Shown piece by piece: positions 42,391 to 51,825 of a stretch of 64,000 nt of DNA. The position numbers were made by a program, and so were the translations under genes. Source of the DNA: Globisporangium splendens (lineage: Eukaryota > Oomycota > Peronosporomycetes > Pythiales > Pythiaceae). Where the stretch lies: the NCBI GenBank assembly GCA_006386115.1, contig VFIW01000001.1:186001-250000 (forward strand), written 5' to 3'. Position 1 is the first letter of the stretch. Every line of letters starts with the position of its first letter. The notes beneath the pieces are model-generated. The model did not search any database. It was given only the letters and a program-made list of their open reading frames with translations, and was not told the DNA's origin.

Positions 42391-44475
42391 TTATAGAATG
42401 CACACGCCGTCGCCGTTGGGCGTGATCATGACGATGCTGCTGAAGCGCGTGCCCAGCGGGTCGCTGTAGACGCTCGGCGTGGACTCGCGCGCGTCGGCCG
42501 TCGTGATCGAGATCGTGGCGTCGGCGCCAGTGTTGCGCGACTTCTGGATGTACATTGCGATCACAACGACAGCCGCGACACCGCAGAACCCGACGACGGC
42601 TACGGTGGAGAACATCGAGCCGCCCTGTGAACCCGAAATCTCCTGAGCGCGCTTGGCCTGCGCCTCCTGCGCCTTGAGCTCTTCCTCGGCCTCCTTGCTG
42701 GCGCTCGTCGTCGGCACCGGCGCAAACGTCTGCTGTCCGAGATCTGGTGCGACCACGGGCGCAGGCTCCAGATCGCCGACGTCCGGGTCGTCCTTCACTG
42801 GAACGGACGAGCTGCTGTTGCCGGCGTTCTCGCTGCTGTTGCTGCTGCCATCGGTGAACGACGACGACGTGCTGATGGTGATGTCGTCGAAGCTGCTGCC
42901 GCTGCTGCTGCTCGCAGTACCACTGGTGGTGCCAGAGACCGCAGCCGAGGCAGACGGAGTTGCGTCTTCAGTTGATGAAGAAACCGACGAAGCAAAACCT
43001 GCGGAAGCTGGTTCGTCCGTGAATGGCGACGGCACGCCCGCGACAAAGTCGGTACCAAGGAAACTGCTACCGTCGTTACCAGCCGAAGAGGAATCGCTGC
43101 TGCTGGTGGACGTCGTCGTCGTGGTGGCGACAACCTGCGACGTCACGACAGGCGCAAGAGTCACCACTGGAGTTGGGGATGGCGATGGCGATGGCGTTGG
43201 CGTTGGCGTTGGCGTTGGCGATGGTGTTGATATTGGCGTTGGCGATGGCGATGGCTCGGTCGTCAACTCGTCCATGCTGCGATCGGCTTCACCCGCGACT
43301 TCATCACCAGCGTCTTCCCCCTGGTCGCTAGTGGAGTTGTTCTTGCTGCCCTGGTTGACGGCAGGCATCGTGGTCACTGACGTCGTAGGAACCGAAGTCG
43401 AAGCGAAGTTGCTGCTGCTGGAAGTAGTTCCCGAAGAAGCCGAGGTAGACGTCGAAGGGCTGCTGCTGCTGCTGGACGTGCCCGAAGACGAAGGCGACGA
43501 AGCCGAAGAAGTGCCCGAAGCACTCGACGACGCGCCGAGGTCAAACTTGATCGTGCCGGTGGCCGTGCTCAGTCCAAAGTGCTGCTCGTAGTCCGTCGTG
43601 CCTTCCTGCGCGCTGAGCAGGTCGTACATCATGAAGTAGAACGGCGTCGCTGGCACAGTCTTGGCAGCAGCCCACTGGTTGAACGCCGCATAGTACTTCT
43701 GCGCGTTGGCGAGCGTGGGCTTGTTGCCGGCGGCCGAGGTCGAGCCCTGCGACGGCCACCCAGTCTCGGTCAGCCGAGACTTGGCGCTGCCGTACTTGGC
43801 CGTCATGAGGCTCCAGGACGCGTCGAGCGTGCCCACCATGTCGCTCTCGCCGCCCTGGGTGAAGAACGGGTAGATGTTGACGCCGAGGATGTCGGCGGCC
43901 GCTGCGACCTTGGACACGTCCGAGGCGTGGAGCCATTCCTCGAGTCGCTGCACCGTGCCCACGGGTACGTTGGCTCCCTTGGTTCCCTTGAGCGCTTTTT
44001 TGACGCGCGTGATGACGTCGATGATCTCCTTCGCCGAGCTCGAGCCAAAGTCGCCGTTCACGAGGTTCTCATTGCCCGCGTAGATCGCGAGCACCGTGTC
44101 CGGGTAGTTCGATGCCGCGGACACGGCGGCCGCGATGTCCTGCTCGAGATACTCGTACACGCCGCCGTCCGAGCCCACCATCTGGATGCCGATGGCCACC
44201 TGCAGCCCCGCGGCGCGCACCGAGTCCACGATGTTCTGGCCGTAGAACTGCGCGTGGTACGTGCGCACGCTCGAGAACGAGCTCGCGATCTGCTGCATGT
44301 CCTGCGCCAGCACCTGCGCGATCGCCGACGGGTCGCTGAAGTACGTGGCGCTGTGGAACGGTGAGTAGCACACACCTGTGGCGTCCGCGGCGCCCGTGAA
44401 GAGCGCGGCGGCGAATGCGCTCATGGCCGCCAGCATTGTCGTCGTGCGGCCCATATTCGTTGGAGGCCAGCTCAT
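42391..44475 (-). CDS. GH17-family beta-1,3-glucanase with Ser/Thr-rich stalk and C-terminal membrane anchor
   Basis: A 694-residue paralogue of the glucanase at 9441. A signal peptide covers about 8-33 (MLAAMSAFAAALFTGAADA); the ATG at 44475 or the one seven codons later could start it. The catalytic module spans about 34-310, with Glu136 (YAGNENLVNG) as proton donor and Glu237 (RLTETGWPSQG) in the GH17 nucleophile signature. Then follow more than 300 residues of Ser/Thr/Pro-rich stalk, including Pro-Thr and Pro-Ser dipeptide runs, likely O-glycosylated. Near the end a single hydrophobic helix (VAVVGFCGVAAVVVIAMYI) and a short basic-then-polar cytosolic tail make it a type I membrane protein, so this enzyme probably trims wall glucan at the cell surface. 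Confidence 0.92.
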   Translation of the reverse strand: MSWPPTNMGRTTTMLAAMSAFAAALFTGAADATGVCYSPFHSATYFSDPSAIAQVLAQDMQQIASSFSSVRTYHAQFYGQNIVDSVRAAGLQVAIGIQMVGSDGGVYEYLEQDIAAAVSAASNYPDTVLAIYAGNENLVNGDFGSSSAKEIIDVITRVKKALKGTKGANVPVGTVQRLEEWLHASDVSKVAAAADILGVNIYPFFTQGGESDMVGTLDASWSLMTAKYGSAKSRLTETGWPSQGSTSAAGNKPTLANAQKYYAAFNQWAAAKTVPATPFYFMMYDLLSAQEGTTDYEQHFGLSTATGTIKFDLGASSSASGTSSASSPSSSGTSSSSSSPSTSTSASSGTTSSSSNFASTSVPTTSVTTMPAVNQGSKNNSTSDQGEDAGDEVAGEADRSMDELTTEPSPSPTPISTPSPTPTPTPTPSPSPSPTPVVTLAPVVTSQVVATTTTTSTSSSDSSSAGNDGSSFLGTDFVAGVPSPFTDEPASAGFASSVSSSTEDATPSASAAVSGTTSGTASSSSGSSFDDITISTSSSFTDGSSNSSENAGNSSSSVPVKDDPDVGDLEPAPVVAPDLGQQTFAPVPTTSASKEAEEELKAQEAQAKRAQEISGSQGGSMFSTVAVVGFCGVAAVVVIAMYIQKSRNTGADATISITTADARESTPSVYSDPLGTRFSSIVMITPNGDGVCIL
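43171..43252 (-). repeat. 6-bp coding repeat (GGCGTT/GGCGAT) in the glucanase stalk
   Basis: The plus strand shows consecutive GGCGAT and GGCGTT hexamers, which encode the Pro-Thr/Pro-Ser run of the GH17 stalk on the minus strand. Length changes here stay in frame. Confidence 0.85.
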
Positions 44476-46015
44476 AGAAGTCCGCTGCTGCAGGTTCGCG
44501 TCGAAGGAGCTGCTGAACGAGACTGGTGTTGCGGCTTGTCGATCGCGTAAATCGGGGTTACTTTGCTTGTCGAGGTCACGCTGTTTGTCGAATGTGTGAA
44601 TCTACGGGTTATACACGCAGCGACAACGAATTGCGTGTGTGTGCTGATCGGGTCGGAACACGCGCGTGACACAAATGCGGTTTTGATGGACGCACGCAAC
44701 AGTACTATCGGTCGAGTCGAGGTCGCCCGAAGTGGAAATGGTGGCCACGCAAACAAGCAACAAACGAGCAAACACACAAAACAGCAAGCGCGCGCAGCAA
44801 ACAAGACGGCTGGTCCAACCCGCGAGGTCACACAGACAGCGCTGAACTGACGATCGGACACTTTCCGCAGCGGGGTGGGGGTGCGAAAGAAGGGATGGGG
44901 GAATCTCAGCAACGCTGGCGAATGTGATTGGCGCATCCGAGGTGAGCTGAGGGGAGTTGGTAGAAAACCCCTATCCGCTTGTTCCTTTTGGCGCTGACCG
45001 TGGAAATAAACTGGCCATTGCGTGCTGACTCGATGACTCCTAAATCAGTGGATTGTTCACTGAGTTGGACACTCATCTCCACAAATCGAAGCAGAACATA
45101 CTGGTATTAGTGATCGCACAGTTGCGCTGAGCAAGCAGTACACGCGCATTTTCCATTGCCGTTGGTCCCACACCGCATAGGGCACGCAACAGCGCACCCG
45201 CGGCAAGCAAGTGTAGCCCATGCAAACTTCCGCAACAATGTCTTGCTGAAAATCCAGCACTGAACATAACCTTGCGGTTCGCTGCAAGTTGGCAACGTTG
45301 TTGATTGTCCCATTATTGCGCCAGGTTGCGAGTTGTTGACTCGACTGATATGAACACCACACGACGCCATTCTTTTTGTTCTTGCGTGCGTTGGCGTGCC
45401 GTCCGGTCCGTGGCAATAGCCAGGCTCTCTGTGAAATAAAGAGAGAGAGAGAGAGAGAGAGAGCTTGGCGACTGACCTCATTGCGCCACGAATGGGTCAA
45501 TTTGCAAGCAATCGAAGCCTCCACGTGGTGCGGCAGAACGCACGGAACATGTCTCGTCGTGGCTCCAGTTTGGCAAGCCACAACGCCATGAAATAGGTGG
45601 GACCGAAAGAAACAACAATGCTGCATTTGACAGAGCCTTGCCTTTTGCTGCAGTCGCTACAACCCCACTGTGTGCAAATGGCATAATCTGCATTGCAGAT
45701 ACAGGTTATAGAGTGTGTGCGTGTACTGTATTTCTTGCTGCCAGCAGCAACATGTTTTGACATATGTTCGTGAAAGTACAGTATTAATGTACTGATATAG
45801 ATGATGTTGTTGTGATTGTTTTCTATGTTTTCGCGGGGCATCATCCAGAAACGTTCTCTCAAAAGGTTCGATCTTTTCGACATGCACTGATTTTTGCTGA
45901 CTTCGGAGCACCATTTTCGACAGATGTCACTTATTCAGTATCAGTTGTTGAAAACGTCAAAAGTCTGCATTTTCGACTCGTTTTGGACAGTATCCAAAGT
46001 GCGCTTTCTAGCAAA
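44476..46015. other. Intergenic region
   Basis: About 1.5 kb between divergent genes. It holds the GH17 5' region, several overlapping ORFs of 60-190 codons without motifs, and a GA microsatellite at 45441-45463. The longest minus-strand ORF (45626-45057) reads through that microsatellite as a run of Ser-Leu and is not credible. Confidence 0.55.
45441..45463. repeat. GA dinucleotide microsatellite
   Basis: An uninterrupted (GA)n run of 23 bases in non-coding DNA, equal in length to the run at 7930-7952. Confidence 0.95.
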
Positions 46016-47074
46016 ATGGCCACACTCTCAATGGCGCTGCCGAGCATTTTGCCGTCGTCGCGCGAGCAGCTCGTGCAGCGCGTGCTCATGGCGGCGCTGC
46101 TGCTCGTGTGCATCACAAGTGACGCGTTCCTCGCGCAAGAGTTCGTCCATAGTTTGCGTCTGCAGTGCCCTTTGCGTCGTATCTCGGATCCACGCATCTC
46201 ATGCTCTTCTTCGTTGTGGTTCTAATGTGTATGCGTATAGAGAGTTTATGAAGGACTACAAGCTGTTCCGTCACTTGGTGGACAGTGGTGCGCACGGCGC
46301 CGTGTCGTTCTGCTGCTACGGGATCTTCCTCTGTCAGTGCGAGCGTGGGTGCCTCACAGCCAGACGCACGTCATCGCTGCTGCCAATGACAACTTCAACA
46401 GCAGCAGCGAACTCGCCCAATGACAACGACAACGAGCGTGATGGTGCGCCGACAAGCAGTAGCATTACCAGTCAGCCGTGGGCTCGATTTATCGGTCGAT
46501 GTGCCCTCGCAGGCGTCACTGCGTCGCTTCTGGACGTGGACCATTTCATCGCTGCAGGCTCCTTCAGCATCTCAGGCGCCACGCACCTCAAGGTAAACGT
46601 CAGTCGTGTATGCATATGGAGTGTTAATCTGTGTGCAATGCCTCATAAGCTCATGTATTCTTTTTTCTAAATGCACAGCATCGTCCGTTTGGCCATGCCG
46701 TGACGTTCATCGTCGCAGTCGCAGCGACCGTGTGGAGCTGCTCATCCAAGCGCTCACCTCAGGTCTGCCGCCGACGCGTGTGCTTTGTGGTCATCGCGCT
46801 GCTGAGCCACCAATTGCGCGACGGCATGCGGCTCGGACTCTGGTTCTGGCCGCTCGGGTCCACGCCGCCGATCGAGTACATCTTGTATCTGCTGCTGGAG
46901 GAAGTGCTGCCATTTGCGATGGCGTGGTGGCAATTGCGTGCGGATGGAAAGACAGAGACGCAAGAGTTTGAAGCCGTCGCACAGCATCCGGATCATGACG
47001 AAGCAGATGATGGAGATGCTGGCGCTGAGCTGCGATCTATTACAATACACACTTCTGTTCCAGCTCGTGAGTAG
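46016..47074 (+). CDS. TMEM267-like multi-pass membrane protein
   Basis: Three exons: 46016-46140, 46241-46592 and 46679-47074, introns of 100 and 86 bp; 290 residues. The first donor (GTTCGT) is weak, so the exon 1 boundary is less certain; the second intron (GTAAAC ... CACAG) is clear. Motifs in order: DAFLAQE, a VDSGAHGAVSF segment, SLLDVDHFIAAGSFSI, HRPFGHAVTFI, and SHQLRDGMRLGLWFWPLG followed by a hydrophobic helix. These match, in order, the VDHFFLAGS, RPF, and SHHIRDGIRHGLWICPFG motifs of animal TMEM267, a small membrane protein of unknown function. The conserved Asp and His in DVDHF, H in GHA, and H in SHQLRDG resemble metal-binding membrane hydrolases, but that is speculation. The C-terminus is acidic and disordered. 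Confidence 0.75.
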
Positions 47075-47179
47075 AAAGAAGAAGGCAACAAATGAGTGGC
47101 GTGCTTGTCAAGTGTATTGATTATTAGTGGGAAAAATGCCTAGTTGCGTACGCACCGCCCATGGAGCCACCTACCTACC

Positions 47180-50100
47180 TTATGGCTTGCCCTGCAGCAG
47201 CAATCGGCGGAAATCGTCGTTTGTTTTCGGCGCATTATTATCGCTTGCTTTCTGCTGCTGTCCGTCTCCAGCTACTGATGAAGAAGCAGCAGACTTTGTT
47301 GCCACTGGTGCGGTCGTTGCAGCTTCCGAAACAGCAAGGTGCTTCTTGCGAAGTGTACGCGGCATGAGCCCCAGCGTGGACGTCGTCTTCGGTTTCGCCT
47401 GTGGTGGAGCTCCACTACTGCTGCCTTTCTCACCGCGCTTCGTGCCACTCGACGACACGTTGCTGTCTTTCTTCTTGTGGATCTGGTTTTGCTGCTGCAA
47501 CAAAATCTGGTCGATCGAGAACCGCGACGGCTTGAGCGTGATCTGATCGCCGAGCACTTTTTGAATCTCTTGAACGTGTGCGACGCACTTAGCTACTTGG
47601 TCGTGCGCACCAAGCTCGACGAGACCGTAATCCTTTGGCTTCCCGCGCTTGTCCTTCAAAATGCTCACGCGCGTCACCACCACGAGCTCACCAGCTGCCT
47701 GTAGCGCTTGCTGTATGCCCGTTTGCAACGCGGCTTCATCGATGTGGTCGCTCTTCGAGTCTTGGTTTTTGTATAATCCTCCGACATAGAGCGTCACGGG
47801 GTTCGTTTTCCACGATCCATCGCGCGCCAGCGAGTCGCTGCCTTTCCCCTTGGCAACAGCGTCAGTGGATGCAGCAACTGGCGGCTTGGAGCGCTCCACA
47901 TGCATGGCTTGGCCTTTCATTTCGTGCCCATCTTTCTGGAGACCAGCGACGCATCCTGCATCATCGTGGAACTGCACGTACGCCATGCCACGCGATTTCA
48001 CGTGGTTCGCACGCGATTTCACGACTAGCCGCACCTCCTTGAGACTTGGAATGTCCTGGAATAACGCCTCGAGTTCCTCTTGCGTGACATCTTTCGACAA
48101 GTTGGACACGAACAGCGTGTTTTCGTTCGTCAATCGCTCGTGGAATTGCTTCTTTTCAGCCTGATCCTGCTTCTTGTTCGTCTTTGTAGTGCTTTGTGGT
48201 GCCTGTTGCTGCGTTGTAGATGGGGGGTGTTCGCGTTTCACTCGCTTCGCTGCTTCCTTGGGTTCTTTTTTGGTCTTGCCATCCTGCGCCTTCCGTTTCT
48301 TTGACTCGGGTTGCGCTGTTGGCTTTGGTTCTGGTTCTGCACACGTCGTCTGTCCGTGCTGAAAAGACGCTTTTGCCGCTAGCTCGGCGTGCAATTGACG
48401 CACATGCAGGAACTGCTGCAGCGATCCGTTCTCGCGCTCAAAGACCAACCACGTCTCAAGCACTGACGCTGGATAATCGGTCACATTCTGCATCGCTAGC
48501 TGGAACACGGATGCGCGAATCTCGTCAATGCTTGTCATACCCGTTTGCATGCACTCCTGGTACCAGCGCAACCAGATCTCGGCTTCCTGGTAGCGCAAAT
48601 CCACGATTTGAGTCCACAGCGCGTTCCACTGTGTTGCCTTCGAGGATTTATCCTTCGAGGAGGACGCCAATAAAACGCACTTGGCGTGATATTCCAAAAT
48701 TTGTGTGTGCCCAGCTTTGAAATCCGGGAAATTCGTGGCTATGAACGTCGCTGCGGTTGAAAATGCGCTTCCCAGTAAGTCTACAGCTGCGCGATCGTAG
48801 TTCTGCTGGGCAGCATGCCGACGATGAATGTCGCAGTACGTCATCAGCACACTGAGGAAATGGAACTGATCCATCATCAGTGGCTGCGTCCTTGAGAGCA
48901 CTTGCTTGCCGAAAAACTCACGAATGCGATCGATCGAGACACCCTGCAGCTCCATTTCCAGCACCAGATCGTTCCACATGGTCGAGTCAAACGAGACATT
49001 GCGCACCGCGCGACGATACAACGCGAGGCGGTCGGCGTCACTGGCGCTTGCCATGGTCTTCAGGAACGCCACGTACTTGGACCAGAGCGACGCACTCAAA
49101 CACACCATCGCCACCGCACGTTCGTACACGGACTTGAGCAACCATTCTCCCTTGCTCTCGTCCTTCTCGTCTTCGTCTTCATTCTCTTCCTCTTGATTGA
49201 GTACCGGCACGACGCGATACGTGACAAAGTTAATGTACTGGAGCCAAATATGTTCGGGCGAGTCGTTTTCGCTGCTCTCCTCGGTCTTGACACCACTTTG
49301 CGCTGCCTCGAGCCTTGTTTCAAACTGATTCATTTTCTTGATCAGTGGTGTAAACGTCTTCGTTTGGCGCTTCACGGCAGCTTCGAACGACGCTTCACGA
49401 CGCGGTGCGTCGGGCTCGAGAGTGTTGTAGTTGTTCCACGCGCGGAATTCCGACATCACGAGGTCGTTCTGCTGCAGCGGGAACTTCATTTGCTCCAAGT
49501 ACAGCGCACGCAGACGCTGCTCCTTCAGCAACGACGATGTGTCGTCTTCTTGAGAAAGTCGTTCGCGTTGGAAGGCCCACACTTCATGGCCCTGGGTGAA
49601 ATGCATCCCAGCGAGGCGAAGCAGCTCTTTCACGAGCGTGTCGTCCTTATGCACACCGTCTTCTTCATCCTGATCGTACCAGAACTGCGCAAACTGCAGA
49701 GTCAACGGCACAGAGTGGTAATCTCTTGTCGAAAGCTCAAAGATATGCTGCTTGGCCGCTGCATCCTCTTCCTCAACGTCATTGAGCCACTCCGCGTACA
49801 TCTCCGATGTCAACGGGAACGCGCGCTGGAAATGCGCATATAGCGCCGCACGCAGTCGCTTATATGCCGCCACCTTCGCATCTTCAGCATCATCGCCGTC
49901 ATTCTCGTCTTGCTCCTGTGCAGGCCAGTGACTCGTAATATGGTAAATTGCAGCACTGTACCGCTCATAATCGTACACCAGCTCACCCTGCAGCAGCGGC
50001 GTCGCAGCTTCCAAGCAGCACGCAGCAACGAGACCAGTGGGACCACCAAGGTCCACATCATTAATACCAGCATCTCCCGTTTCCTCTTCTCCATTCAGCG

Positions 50101-50320
50101 CTGGGGACTGCGCAACTGGTGCATCACCATCCGTATTGCTCTCGACGATGTCGTCGTCGTCCTCCTCGACGACGTCCACGTGGACAACCGGAGGCGCTGA
50201 CGCACCAGCATATGTGGGAGCACCATGGGCGTCTGCGTAGGTGGCGAATATCTCGTCGTCCTCGTCCGACGAGAAGCCCGACGACGACGAGCCCGATGGC
50301 GACGGCATGAACGCGGCCAT
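47180..50320 (-). CDS. SART3: SART3/Prp24-type U4/U6 snRNP recycling factor (HAT repeats plus two RRMs)
   Basis: A 1046-residue protein starting at the ATG at 50320 (MAAFMPSPSGSSSS); the ORF stays open to 50869, but that extension is unlike the family and is non-coding in style. An acidic N-terminus is followed by HAT helical repeats over about 100-680 (LWSKYVAFLKTMA, WNDLVLEMELQGV, IWLRWYQECMQ, VLETWLVFERENGS), a basic Lys-rich linker, RRM1 (TLFVSNLSKDVTQEELEALF, GMAYVQFHD), RRM2 (VTLYVGGLYKNQ, KDYGLVELG), and a C-terminal LSm-binding motif (TNDDFRRLLLQGKP, preceded by LMPRTLRKKH). This is the full domain order of SART3, which reanneals U4 and U6 snRNAs after splicing. No introns. Residual doubt concerns only the start. 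Confidence 0.9.
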   Translation of the reverse strand: MAAFMPSPSGSSSSGFSSDEDDEIFATYADAHGAPTYAGASAPPVVHVDVVEEDDDDIVESNTDGDAPVAQSPALNGEEETGDAGINDVDLGGPTGLVAACCLEAATPLLQGELVYDYERYSAAIYHITSHWPAQEQDENDGDDAEDAKVAAYKRLRAALYAHFQRAFPLTSEMYAEWLNDVEEEDAAAKQHIFELSTRDYHSVPLTLQFAQFWYDQDEEDGVHKDDTLVKELLRLAGMHFTQGHEVWAFQRERLSQEDDTSSLLKEQRLRALYLEQMKFPLQQNDLVMSEFRAWNNYNTLEPDAPRREASFEAAVKRQTKTFTPLIKKMNQFETRLEAAQSGVKTEESSENDSPEHIWLQYINFVTYRVVPVLNQEEENEDEDEKDESKGEWLLKSVYERAVAMVCLSASLWSKYVAFLKTMASASDADRLALYRRAVRNVSFDSTMWNDLVLEMELQGVSIDRIREFFGKQVLSRTQPLMMDQFHFLSVLMTYCDIHRRHAAQQNYDRAAVDLLGSAFSTAATFIATNFPDFKAGHTQILEYHAKCVLLASSSKDKSSKATQWNALWTQIVDLRYQEAEIWLRWYQECMQTGMTSIDEIRASVFQLAMQNVTDYPASVLETWLVFERENGSLQQFLHVRQLHAELAAKASFQHGQTTCAEPEPKPTAQPESKKRKAQDGKTKKEPKEAAKRVKREHPPSTTQQQAPQSTTKTNKKQDQAEKKQFHERLTNENTLFVSNLSKDVTQEELEALFQDIPSLKEVRLVVKSRANHVKSRGMAYVQFHDDAGCVAGLQKDGHEMKGQAMHVERSKPPVAASTDAVAKGKGSDSLARDGSWKTNPVTLYVGGLYKNQDSKSDHIDEAALQTGIQQALQAAGELVVVTRVSILKDKRGKPKDYGLVELGAHDQVAKCVAHVQEIQKVLGDQITLKPSRFSIDQILLQQQNQIHKKKDSNVSSSGTKRGEKGSSSGAPPQAKPKTTSTLGLMPRTLRKKHLAVSEAATTAPVATKSAASSSVAGDGQQQKASDNNAPKTNDDFRRLLLQGKP

Positions 50321-51241
50321 TCTTGCTTTCTTGGTTTCTGTTAGGAATGCGAGCCAAAAAGCGCTGTGGTCGACGAGTGCAACCGTTTTGATTGGATATA
50401 AACCGGCAATATTGCAAAGATACTGCATTATGTTATTATATGTGGAGTATAGTACAGCTTCGACCTTTAAATTTACATATGTATGGCTCGCAGATGCAAT
50501 CAGATGCAATCGGATGCAATGAGAAGCCAATGTTGCTTTTCCTCTTCGCCCTTTGTGCCCAGTTTTACAAGACGCTGGCCACGCCGTGGTGTCTGCTGTG
50601 TCTGCTTCTCCTGCTGCTGTTACTGCGAGTAGTTCTGCAATTAAAGTTGAAAGCGCCGGCACGTCGTCGCTTGCACACGAACAGGAGGCAGACCAAGTCG
50701 TCAAAGAGCAAGCGGCTTCCCAAAAACAATCGTGCGGTTGCTTTCCAGCTTCCATAGCCCGACACTCAAGCACAGCGAAACGTGCGCGTGAAAGTCGTGA
50801 CGGCCGTGCCAGTACACACGGATCATCGCGAAGGAAGCTCCCGCGCATCGCGGCGATGGCGGCGGACAACGAACTAACCCCAGCGCTCTGCGATGCACTC
50901 GACTACTGCCCTGAACTCGACAGATTTATGGTCGAGTGGACAACCACTGCAGATACAACGTGATGCGTTGCTGATCCGGCCATGGCGCTTGCACCGAACG
51001 CATGCACTGTGATACGCGCGTGGGTGACGGCGGGGAAAACGGTGACGTTGCAGGTGTTCCGCTGATAGCATCCGTTCGGAATGACGCGTTCCCAGAATTT
51101 GAGTTGCTTTGTTGCCGTGCAGCGTGTGTTTGATGTCTTGGGTCTCCCGCATGCGGTGACGCATGAGAGATTGAACAGGTTTGTCCAGAAGAGACTGTCT
51201 GATATGCAGACATACACTTCGCTGGGATCTTCAAGACGCAG
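50321..51241. other. Upstream region of SART3-like gene and possible 5' part of a small plus-strand gene
   Basis: A three-unit tandem repeat of CAGATGCAAT (last unit CGGATGCAAT) fills 50491-50520. From about 50860 the plus strand has short protein-like pieces in different frames: MAADNELTPALCDALDYC at 50856, VGDGGENGDVAGVPLIASV near 51020, and RVFDVLGLPHAVTHERLN near 51120. They could be exons or the remains of the gene that continues at 51242, but I could not find a consistent splice path. Confidence 0.4.
50491..50520. repeat. Three tandem 10-bp units
   Basis: CAGATGCAAT, CAGATGCAAT, CGGATGCAAT in direct succession, about 170 bp upstream of the SART3-like start codon. Confidence 0.95.
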
Positions 51242-51619
51242 GTGCGAGCTTTTGTTAAGCACTGCATGAAGTGCAACAAAGCCTTCGATGTGAGTTTTAA
51301 GATCCTTGAGAAAAAGTTACAGCACAGCCGTACATTTAAGATAGAAGGCGCCGAACGAGTGACCAACAAACCCGGTGTGTACGTCCTCTTGGCCAAGACA
51401 TGGGAGCACGTGGGCCATGCGCTTGCCGTCTGGCGAACGGAGAGCCCCGACGAATGGAAAGCAGGTGGCTCAAGTGGCTGGAAGCGCTTGGAGGATCACA
51501 GATGGCTGGATCGTGAGCACATTGCGGATTGCTTTGAGATTGCATTCATCAAGCGTCGCGGTGTTGTATCACTACCCGTCAACGCAATGGAGGCGGATGC
51601 ACCCACGTCAGGAACCTAA
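51242..51619 (+). CDS. Unrecognised small protein or 3' exon of a broken/multi-exon gene
   Basis: The frame from about 51212 to 51619 reads convincingly as protein (FVKHCMKCNKAFDVSFKIL, VTNKPGVYVLLAKTWEHVG, RWLDREHIADCFEIAFIKR), about 125 residues, but begins at a GTG. A preceding frame is interrupted by TGA at 51207. A CxxC pair (CMKC) opens the segment. Upstream protein-like pieces in other frames suggest either further exons or decay. No family recognised. Confidence 0.4.
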   Translation: MRAFVKHCMKCNKAFDVSFKILEKKLQHSRTFKIEGAERVTNKPGVYVLLAKTWEHVGHALAVWRTESPDEWKAGGSSGWKRLEDHRWLDREHIADCFEIAFIKRRGVVSLPVNAMEADAPTSGT

Positions 51620-51825
51620 CATGCGCATCACACGATGAGCGGGTTAAAAAAGGAATCGACTACAACATGGCTCGAATGTCCATACTTGAACATTATCGGT
51701 GTTGGTGATGTAAAACTCGGCTGCTTTTGTGCTGCATTGTTGGAAGGGTTGGCATGGGTAGTTTGACTCGGACACAGCGAGTGCACGAAGCTTGAACACT
51801 AAAAATCGAGGTGCCAAAATGTTCG

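Noticed and set aside
42653..43591. 312-codon plus-strand ORF of Leu/Val/Asp-rich composition
   Set aside because: Antisense to the Ser/Thr-rich stalk of the GH17 protein; its repetitive composition comes from the stalk codons.
50321..50869. N-terminal extension of the SART3-like protein
   Set aside because: The open frame continues, but the translation is Cys/Ser-rich, unlike the family, and covers the probable promoter and a 10-bp tandem repeat. MAAFMPSPSG at 50320 is a better start.
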